DNA of 40,882 nucleotides from Planctomycetaceae bacterium. Its GTDB lineage: Bacteria > Planctomycetota > Planctomycetia > Pirellulales > Lacipirellulaceae. The notes under the pieces are model-generated. The model searched no databases. It was given only the letters and a program-made list of their open reading frames with translations, and was not told where the DNA came from. The DNA lies in contig PATG01000068.1 of the NCBI GenBank assembly GCA_002713555.1, forward strand, positions 1-40,882, in the 5' to 3' direction. Each line of letters starts with the position of its first letter. The stretch's first letter is position 1. This document shows positions 34,653-40,882 of this stretch, one piece after another. The translations under genes were made by a program, and so were the position numbers.

Positions 34653-35867
34653 ATGAAACTGCTTTCGGTACGTCAAAAACTGATCTCCCGACCTCTGCCG
34701 GATGTGGCCAGCGAGGTACGTGCACAGCTTGATTCTCTGAAAATAAAACCTCCCTCAGGCAGGGTGGCCATTCCAGTCGGGAGTCGGGGTATAGCGAACC
34801 TCCCAACCATCATCCGCACGGCTGGCGATTGGTTGCGCGAGCAGGGGGCCGAACCCTTTATGGTACCTGCCATGGGTTCACACAATGGGGCCACTGCAGA
34901 AGGCCAGCAACAAATGATTGAGTCACTCGGTATCACGGCAGAGGCCATGCAGATGCCGATTCAATCCAGCATGGATTGTGTAAAACTCGCCACGGTAGCC
35001 ACCGGCAATGTCTGGATGGACAAGCACTGCTACGAAGCGGATGGGGTTCTGGTGATCAATCGCATCAAGCTTCACACCTGTTTTTCGGGTCCTGTGCAGA
35101 GTGGACTGACGAAGATGATGGTTGTGGGGATGGGAAAAATTCAATCTGCAGAAACCTTTCATTCCAGCCCCACACCCGTCATGAAAGACATGTTGCTGGA
35201 GATGGGCCAGGCGATCGTGGCTACCGGAAAAATCTGGGCCGGCCTGGCAATTTTGGAGGACGGCTTTGACGAAACGGCCGAACTGCACGCGGTTCCGGCT
35301 CAAAACATTTTGTCACGTGAACCCGACTACCTTGCGAAACATCGCGATTATTTTCCTGCCATCCCTCTTGATCAGTTGAATGTTTTGATCGTCGATCAAA
35401 TTGGCAAAACATTCAGTGGCACCGGAATGGACACCAATGTGATTGGCTACCGAGGTGTGCGAGGCTATGAAGACCTGGATCGTCCCTGCATTAAGATCAT
35501 CGGTGCCCTGGGCCTCTCCCAAGCCACCCAGGGCAACGCGATTGGAGTAGGTTTGGCAGACTTTATTACCAAAAGATTACGCGACGCTATCGACGAAAAA
35601 AAAACTTATATTAACGTCTACACAACGGGTGAAATGGAGCGTGCTAAGATCCCCGCCACCATGGAGAACGACGAAGCGCTTGTCGCAGCCATCCAGCATC
35701 GTTATGGGTCCGAGAGGTGGATGTTTATCCCGAACACCCTTCATCTGGACCATCTGTATGCAAGCGTCGATTTGCAAGCAGAAATCGAAAAGCATCCTCG
35801 ATGCACGATCGAAGGCGAGCCCCTGGAGCTGGAGTTTGAGGCAGGGGATCACCTACTCAAGTTTTGA
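34653..35867 (+). CDS. LarA-like (DUF2088) nickel-pincer racemase family protein
   Basis: 404 residues of the lactate racemase N-terminal domain family. MGSHNGATAEGQ (His77), KLHTCFSGPVQ (His141) and SGLTKMMVVGMGK (Lys154) line up with the His and pincer-linked Lys positions of LarA; the His141-Lys154 spacing is 13, against 10 in LarA. Substrate and activity as lactate racemase are not established. The larB/larC/larE genes for the nickel cofactor are not in the window. It may epimerise a 2-hydroxy acid made by the operon. ATG 34653 has no clear Shine-Dalgarno. Confidence 0.75.
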   Translation: MKLLSVRQKLISRPLPDVASEVRAQLDSLKIKPPSGRVAIPVGSRGIANLPTIIRTAGDWLREQGAEPFMVPAMGSHNGATAEGQQQMIESLGITAEAMQMPIQSSMDCVKLATVATGNVWMDKHCYEADGVLVINRIKLHTCFSGPVQSGLTKMMVVGMGKIQSAETFHSSPTPVMKDMLLEMGQAIVATGKIWAGLAILEDGFDETAELHAVPAQNILSREPDYLAKHRDYFPAIPLDQLNVLIVDQIGKTFSGTGMDTNVIGYRGVRGYEDLDRPCIKIIGALGLSQATQGNAIGVGLADFITKRLRDAIDEKKTYINVYTTGEMERAKIPATMENDEALVAAIQHRYGSERWMFIPNTLHLDHLYASVDLQAEIEKHPRCTIEGEPLELEFEAGDHLLKF

Positions 35868-35934
35868 GCTAAGTGCTAGAAGAAGTGGACCGCAGCGGTC
35901 CAAGTTTCCGCACGATGTTAAACGATGTTCATAA

Positions 35935-36051
35935 CATCCCCCACCCCTGTTTTCGGGGGAGGCCAAATATTTGACGATACGGGGGGAGGGGGGATGAAGC
36001 GGGTACCCACGTTAAGACCCCTCCCCTAACCCCGCTCTGAAAGGGAGGGGG
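35935..36051. repeat. C-rich/G-rich inverted-repeat cluster
   Basis: CATCCCCCACCCC (35935-35947) faces GGGGAGGGGGGATG (35983-35996), with one mismatch. Farther on, CCCCTCCCC (36018-36026) faces GGGAGGGGG (36043-36051). The arms resemble those of the palindrome at 2387-2422. The convergent flanking genes (LarA-like and transglutaminase) suggest a bidirectional terminator or REP-like element. Confidence 0.6.
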
Positions 36052-36110
36052 ATAATTTTGGCGGAGTTGGGGGGGCGATTTGGTTTGCTATTCCAAGCTG
36101 GGCTTCTGAT

Positions 36111-37211
36111 TTAGAGCTGATCCTGGATATAACGCACGCGCGGTTTGCCGCTACCTGGCACCCCCTGAGCAGTCATGAAGTTGGACGCATAACGAAGCGG
36201 CGTGCGGGGACGCTCGGGGACTTTGAAATTGTCACCCTTTTGTAGGATGGTGCGTGCCAGTGGCATGTGGCCAAAGGCGCGCGCACCAGCGGATTCGACG
36301 GGAAACCAGTGTAATTTACCTGCGGCATCCTGGAGACAAAACTCGGCGTAATTGTGTTCATGGACCCACACAATGCGTGCAGGTATTTTATTGGTGCGGC
36401 AGAGGGCAATGAATAGCGCACTAATGTTCTGACAATCTCCCTCCGCATCCTGGAGGGTTTGGAGTGCCGACTTGTCGTCACCTTCAACGTATTCGACGTG
36501 TTGGAGTACAAAGTCATAAATGGCCTCAACGCGCTGCCAATCTGTGGGTTCTTTGATACTCTCTGCAGCATTCTCTTCACTCTGCTGAATCGGAGTCACA
36601 GCACTTGCATCCGTACTCTCACCTTTCTCAGCTTTCGAATTGGCTGGCAATTCAGCTGGTGAGGTTGCTGGATTCGTTTTGTTGAGATCCGCAAAAATCT
36701 TACGTGCCACTTTTTTTATCTTGGCATGATTCGTATCGATGAAAGGACTCTTGCCTAGAAAACGCTTCAGCTCACGGCCAGGTCGGACTGGAATGACCAG
36801 TTCCTGTGTCGCATCGGGTGGCAGAATAATACGTGTCCCTACCTCGAAAGTTATCAAGGCATGGGCCTCTTCTCCTGATCCCAAATACGGAATCGAAATC
36901 AATAGCTGGCGTGCCCCACCTTCACGAAGCAAACGATATTCAACCTGTTCGCATTGTGCCGTGATATCTTCTTCGATAATCTTGACATCCTGCTCTTCAC
37001 ATTCGAATGGGATTGCTACCATTGCCTTAATATTCTGCACGGCTCCTCGTATGGCTTTTATCGAAGCGCCAACCCGATACTGACCCAATTGAGTCTCCCC
37101 GTATTTGCGATAAGGGTTCTGCTCAACTTTGATTTGTGCGGATGCGCGCACCATCAGCAGAAAAAAAGTGCAAAAACAAAAGCATGTCACCAGATATCGG
37201 AGCCGAATCAT
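36111..37211 (-). CDS. Secreted transglutaminase-like protein
   Basis: 366 residues with a signal peptide (YLVTCFCFCTFFLLMVRASA). An Ig-like domain (about 30-160) follows, then a Ser/Thr/Glu-rich linker, then a transglutaminase-like core. The core has EGDCQNISALFIALCR (Cys nucleophile) and VHEHNYAEF (His), with the third acidic partner near WFPVESAGA. The fold is that of bacterial transglutaminase-like cysteine peptidases (PF01841). It might be a peptidase or cross-linking enzyme at the cell envelope. ATG 37211 is at the signal peptide. The neighbours give no pathway. Confidence 0.85.
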   Translation of the reverse strand: MIRLRYLVTCFCFCTFFLLMVRASAQIKVEQNPYRKYGETQLGQYRVGASIKAIRGAVQNIKAMVAIPFECEEQDVKIIEEDITAQCEQVEYRLLREGGARQLLISIPYLGSGEEAHALITFEVGTRIILPPDATQELVIPVRPGRELKRFLGKSPFIDTNHAKIKKVARKIFADLNKTNPATSPAELPANSKAEKGESTDASAVTPIQQSEENAAESIKEPTDWQRVEAIYDFVLQHVEYVEGDDKSALQTLQDAEGDCQNISALFIALCRTNKIPARIVWVHEHNYAEFCLQDAAGKLHWFPVESAGARAFGHMPLARTILQKGDNFKVPERPRTPLRYASNFMTAQGVPGSGKPRVRYIQDQL

Positions 37212-37614
37212 GTTCCACCCATCGAAGTAGTTCCAACCCTTTAATTATAGGCCGCAGAGACTTCAAAAACCGATTCACCAATCCGTTTTATTTTAGAATT
37301 ACGAAATAAGTTTTAGCTTCCTAGGCACGCCCGGAACGCCACAAAGGACGTTCCCCGCAGAGCCCTAAAAAAAACCACCCTACTCGTGTTCAGGATGGCA
37401 CGAATAGGGTGGTTGGCAAGATAGACTGTTGCTTTTTTATCACGCTGGCGGTGGCAGGCCCAGGGCTTGGGATGTGGGATGTGGGATGGCAAACTCCCTC
37501 CCACTCTGGCCAGCTTATCAATTCCATCCGTTTCTGCTGGGGCAGCGTAAGGTCTTCTCTGTTACGAAATGAATGAAAAATCGGGGCTTTTATGCGCGAG
37601 GCTTATCTCGTTTT
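37212..37614. other. Intergenic region with a minus-strand terminator
   Basis: Contains the terminator at 37367-37414 and a short tandem TGGGATG repeat near 37468-37488. No gene is supported. Confidence 0.5.
37367..37414 (-). terminator. Rho-independent terminator for the lipoprotein gene
   Basis: On the minus strand a 16-bp stem (AACCACCCTATTCGTG with its partner, one G-T pair) is followed by eight Ts, written on the + strand as A8 at 37367-37374. It lies about 200 bp downstream of the stop of the Cys-rich lipoprotein gene. Confidence 0.85.
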
Positions 37615-38106
37615 CTAATTCCCACTTCCAGGACTAGGGTCTTTACGATAATCGCTTGAGGCACCAGATCCCTGTGGAACAAATTTGTCTTGGGAGGTTC
37701 TATCTTCGACATAACCACCAAACCATTCTCCCTGACCGACTGTCTCACCGCCACAACCACAGTTGGCATCGACATAACCGGGACCACACATCGAACAGCC
37801 CGTGTCACAAGGTGGGGTGCAGGGATTGCAGGGTGGGCATGGATCGCAACACTGGCATTCTGGCACCGGCTGTTGGCAGCAGCATCCCGGTTGTGGCATG
37901 ACCATTTGGGGAACCACCGTTTGCACAGGCTGAGGAGCCGTTACAAACGCATTGGCTAGTGCCCGGGGAGCTCCCATCATAGGTGGAGCCATCGCAGTTG
38001 TGCCACACGGTGCACCACGTCGGAAAAAGTTACGGCAACTTTGAATACATCCACTTGTGGTGATCATAATCAATACGATCGCAAGCAGAAATGCTTTGTT
38101 CCTCAT
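37615..38106 (-). CDS. Cys/Pro-rich lipoprotein
   Basis: 163 residues. The signal peptide (KAFLLAIVLIMITTSGC) ends in the lipobox TTSGC, so it is probably a lipid-anchored envelope protein. Downstream a stretch of Pro/Cys repeats (QPGCCCQQPVPECQCCDPC, then PPCNPCTPPCDTGCSMC) is followed by a Gly/Asp-rich end. The repeated Cys could bind metal or form disulfide cross-links, as in the Cys-rich secreted protein at 3665. ATG 38106 begins at the signal peptide; an upstream GTG or ATG at 38130 is an alternative. Transcription ends at a strong terminator (37367-37414). Confidence 0.75.
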   Translation of the reverse strand: MRNKAFLLAIVLIMITTSGCIQSCRNFFRRGAPCGTTAMAPPMMGAPRALANAFVTAPQPVQTVVPQMVMPQPGCCCQQPVPECQCCDPCPPCNPCTPPCDTGCSMCGPGYVDANCGCGGETVGQGEWFGGYVEDRTSQDKFVPQGSGASSDYRKDPSPGSGN

Positions 38107-38673
38107 CGTACTCAGCTCCACGGAGCACATCCGTTGGGTAAGATGCTCTCACAAGGTTGGGGGAGGGATTTGTGCTTTGTAGCAAGACAACCGAAGGTAA
38201 CGGTTAGGCGGCCTTTCCCTATTGCAATGGGCCTATTGCACTGGGCCCTGTTTTGCAGTGGGAAAGGTTGGCCAATGTTGTCCGTGCATACGAAAGCGGT
38301 AGGCTCTGCAACTCTACAACACGTTTTTCTGTTGTGCAAATTTAACGTCCTGTTTTTTTTCTGCAACATTTTTCCAACACGTGCTTAAATAGTGTGCTAC
38401 GTTTTTAAACCTAGAGTTCTCTTTCCTGCCTTGCATTGCCATATCGCAGTGGGCAGGAACTGGAGATCTACGGGCCGCTACCACATGGAAATTATGCCTG
38501 GTACCCATTTGCACTGGTAACAATGACGCAGTGCAAATACGAAGCTGGGCAATCGTGGTAAATACATTTTGCATCCATTTCTAGAACCTGTAGGTTCTTT
38601 GCATTTTGGCGGGTCCCCAAAAGACCCTTTGGTGTCACGGTAGACAAATCTGACAAAGTCGTTGCTTAGTGCC
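38107..38673. promoter_or_regulatory. Divergent region with repeated TTGCAnTGG motifs
   Basis: Between a minus-strand lipoprotein gene and a plus-strand hydrolase. It has TTGCAATGGGC (38222), TTGCACTGGGC (38236), TTGCAGTGGG (38253) and a perfect 10-bp inverted pair ATTTGCACTG/CAGTGCAAAT at 38507-38516 and 38529-38538. The motif spacing (14 to 17 bp for the first three) suggests an operator cluster, or a degenerate tandem repeat. T-rich blocks lie near 38325-38372. No gene is supported. Confidence 0.45.
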
Positions 38674-39765
38674 ATGCTTTCGATCCATAGACAGCCTCTG
38701 TTTGTGCGTTTTCAGTGCGTAGGTCCCCAGATTGCACAGACCATGTTGACAGCAGTCCTGGCCATGGTTGTTGTGCTTAGCGGCCTTGAGCAGAATACTG
38801 CTGTCGCCACCGAACCGCTTTTTACTGTCCCCAATCTGTCTGCGAATACAGATGAAATATTCTTGATAAGTACACGAGAAGTCGGCACGTCGGTAGATAG
38901 CCAACGTCTTCAGCAGGGGCTTCGTTGCCATCGGTTTGTTGGCAATTCTTCAGGGCAGACCATGTGGCAAAAAACGGATTGGCGCAATTTACTTGTCGAT
39001 CCCATAGCAGATCGTACCACTGTGTTTTATGTACATGGCAACCGTGTTGCCCCTGGCAAGGACCTGCTGGATGGTTTGGAGGTTTATCGATCGCTAAAAC
39101 TGCATGGCAAAACCAATGGTCCCGTGAGGTTTATCATCTGGTCCTGGCCATCGACACCCATTCCTCGTCCGTTCAAAGATTTTCGGCTCAAAGCCACGCT
39201 CACCCACCCTGTTGCCTGGCAATTTGCCTGGCTGCTCCAACAGTTTCCTGCCAAAACCAAACTCTCGCTGGTTGGCTACAGTTATGGCGCCCGGATCGTC
39301 AGTGGAGCATTGCACCTGCTCCAAGGTGGTCAATTAGGCAAACTCAAGATGAATACCCCCTCCAACGAAGAACCTTCGCAATATCGTGCTGCTTTAATCG
39401 CTGCCGCTTATGACGAATCGTGGATCGAACCGGGCAACTATTATGGCCGGGCAATTCAACAAATAGAGCGAATGATCATTTCATCCAATAAGCAGGACCC
39501 CGCCATGCGGTTCTACCACCTTAGCAATGGCCGAGGAAGGATCCATGCTCTGGGCCGCCAAGGCATCACACACCTCAGTTCGCTGGGTGCCTCAGCCGAC
39601 CGAATCCGACATGTTGACTTCTCAGAGCATGTCGGACGCAGTCATTCTCTGATGGATTACCTGGCCGCAGATATAAAAATGCAAATAATCTGGCAACAGT
39701 TGTTTATGCCCGTAAAAAAGCGGGGTACGTTCAACAAATTCGATGTGGCAACACGACATCAGTAG
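38674..39765 (+). CDS. Secreted alpha/beta hydrolase
   Basis: 363 residues. A hydrophobic N-terminal stretch (MLTAVLAMVVVLSG) is probably an export signal. The serine-nucleophile elbow reads GYSYGAR, which fits the GxSxG pattern, and an HGNRVAPG motif lies earlier. The fold resembles planctomycete alpha/beta hydrolases of the DUF900/lipase-like kind, but the family is not certain. The start is between 38674 (ATG) and 38743 (ATG at the signal peptide). It is an envelope or secreted esterase or lipase at most. Confidence 0.7.
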   Translation: MLSIHRQPLFVRFQCVGPQIAQTMLTAVLAMVVVLSGLEQNTAVATEPLFTVPNLSANTDEIFLISTREVGTSVDSQRLQQGLRCHRFVGNSSGQTMWQKTDWRNLLVDPIADRTTVFYVHGNRVAPGKDLLDGLEVYRSLKLHGKTNGPVRFIIWSWPSTPIPRPFKDFRLKATLTHPVAWQFAWLLQQFPAKTKLSLVGYSYGARIVSGALHLLQGGQLGKLKMNTPSNEEPSQYRAALIAAAYDESWIEPGNYYGRAIQQIERMIISSNKQDPAMRFYHLSNGRGRIHALGRQGITHLSSLGASADRIRHVDFSEHVGRSHSLMDYLAADIKMQIIWQQLFMPVKKRGTFNKFDVATRHQ

Positions 39766-39878
39766 AGATTGCATCTACTGGTCAAGTTCTTCATAGAATC
39801 CACATCCCCAGCAACTCTCTCCCCACTCTTGGCTCTTCCCCCCTCCCCCTCCTTCAACTTGCATGCCATATTAACCCT

Positions 39879-40781
39879 ATGGCTGCACCTCTGGCATTTT
39901 TCAAGGATTCCTGGATACCTGACCACGATCTGTCTATTCCGATCGACGATCTTGGCTTTTCCTTAGGAACAACGGTCATCGAGCGGTTGCGCACCTTCGG
40001 GGGGCAAGTTTATCGCGCTGAAGCCCATCTCGAGCGCTTGCGAAGATCGCTGGAGATCGTTGGCTGGGATGCCAAGGGGTTGTGCACAAAAATTGCACGT
40101 GCATTGCAAGAATTTCAGCAGAAAAATGCCGTGCACTTTGTGGCCGGAGACGACTGGAGTTTGGTGACATTTGTCACCCCCGGAAATTCGCCATCGGCTA
40201 CCGACCCGACTGTCTGTGTGCACGGATTCCCTTTGCCCTTTCACAACTGGGCCGAACAATATGTCTCTGGCACTGAAGCAGTGATCGTGACCACACGGCA
40301 AGTTTCCGAAAACTGCTGGCCACCCGAACTCAAATGCCGCAGCCGATTGCATTACTATCTTGCCGACCGGGAAGCGGATTCCATGATCCGGGGGGCGCGC
40401 GGGATTTTGTTGGATCAAAAAGGTTTTGTCGGTGAAGGCACCACTGCCAACGTCGTTGCTTACTACAAGCACCGTGGACTGGTCACCCCTCCACGAACCA
40501 AAGTGCTTCCTGGGGTAAGCCAGCAAGTCCTTTATGAATTGGCTGCTGAATTGGGGATCGATCAGGTAGAAGAAGACATACTGCCAGCCCAATTGGCAGA
40601 GGCAGACGAGATCTTTTTTACCAGCACCTCCATATGCATGCTGCCCGTGACCCGCCTTAATGATCAACCTGTGGGCAATGGCCAATCGGGGCAGGTCTTC
40701 CAACAACTAATCAATGCCTGGTCGCAACGCGTGGGAATTGGCATCGTCGAACAGGCACAGCAGTTTGCTGAACGAAAGTAG
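39879..40781 (+). CDS. Class IV aminotransferase (branched-chain aminotransferase/ADC lyase type)
   Basis: 300-residue PLP enzyme of the fold-type IV family, which includes IlvE, PabC and D-amino acid aminotransferase. The Schiff-base Lys152 lies in LKCRSRLHYY. The GEGTTANVV motif (about 186-194) and FFTSTSICMLPVTRL near the C-terminus are typical phosphate-binding parts. Which subfamily it belongs to cannot be decided from sequence alone. ATG 39879 is 29 codons before the FSLGTTV motif. The final 100 bases of the window are non-coding. Confidence 0.8.
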   Translation: MAAPLAFFKDSWIPDHDLSIPIDDLGFSLGTTVIERLRTFGGQVYRAEAHLERLRRSLEIVGWDAKGLCTKIARALQEFQQKNAVHFVAGDDWSLVTFVTPGNSPSATDPTVCVHGFPLPFHNWAEQYVSGTEAVIVTTRQVSENCWPPELKCRSRLHYYLADREADSMIRGARGILLDQKGFVGEGTTANVVAYYKHRGLVTPPRTKVLPGVSQQVLYELAAELGIDQVEEDILPAQLAEADEIFFTSTSICMLPVTRLNDQPVGNGQSGQVFQQLINAWSQRVGIGIVEQAQQFAERK

Positions 40782-40882
40782 AAGTTCTCTTGCGAATCCG
40801 AGGCCCCCTAAGCTGATACAACGAAGCTGAGGCCACTGTAGCTGGGATGGGCAAAATACCCCTCCACACAGCATATCGCCCC

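Overview
The window looks like a piece of a planctomycete chromosome of the Pirellulales type, probably from a metagenome or draft assembly. Several features point there: secreted proteins with an SHD1 domain, a DUF1573 protein, remnants of giant surface proteins with the planctomycete LEDRRLL start, FG-GAP and bacterial Ig modules, many zinc-ribbon membrane proteins, a PurS-PurL fusion, and a locus of Gfo/Idh/MocA oxidoreductase, sugar isomerase and LarA-like genes. Base composition is close to balanced. TGA, TAG and TAA are all used as stops. The first 65 bases are C/G-only low-complexity sequence and are probably an assembly artefact.

Layout. 0.2-5.3 kb (+): typA, a stretch of non-coding repeats, a membrane-anchored hypothetical, a Cys-rich acidic SHD1 protein and a small hypothetical. 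5.4-10.6 kb (-): a HemY-type protoporphyrinogen oxidase, a probable outer-membrane barrel protein, a badly broken ABC-2-permease-like gene and a DUF1573 protein. 11.1-15.7 kb (+): tyrA, purL (with two PurS-like modules) and purQ, with tyrA and purL overlapping by 17 bp. 15.7-18 kb: a MITE-like repeat, a small gene and a second broken membrane gene with a zinc ribbon. 18.1-21.9 kb (+): holB with a terminator, hppA and tRNA-Ser(GCT). 22-23.3 kb (-): fragments of planctomycete surface proteins next to a short copy of the tRNA-Ser anticodon region. 23.7-27.1 kb (-): a sodium-pumping decarboxylase operon in the order oadG-oadB-oadA. 27.8-35.9 kb: two divergent carbohydrate operons. 36-40.8 kb: a transglutaminase-like protein, a Cys/Pro-rich lipoprotein, an alpha/beta hydrolase and a class IV aminotransferase.

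How it works together. The K+-dependent-type membrane pyrophosphatase carries the Glu position found in sodium-pumping members and lies 2 kb from a biotin-dependent Na+ decarboxylase, so this stretch may serve sodium-based energetics. The 27.8-35.9 kb locus pairs a deacetylase, a glucosamine-6-phosphate-isomerase-like protein and a PfkB kinase with a divergent isomerase, dehydrogenase, aldehyde dehydrogenase and LarA-like protein. It is the best candidate for a little-described pathway, probably catabolism of an acetylated amino sugar or sugar acid. It has no transporter, glycosidase or regulator inside it.

The damaged genes are all membrane or surface proteins, while long housekeeping genes are intact. 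Either local gene decay or consensus errors in homopolymers could explain this; read data would decide.
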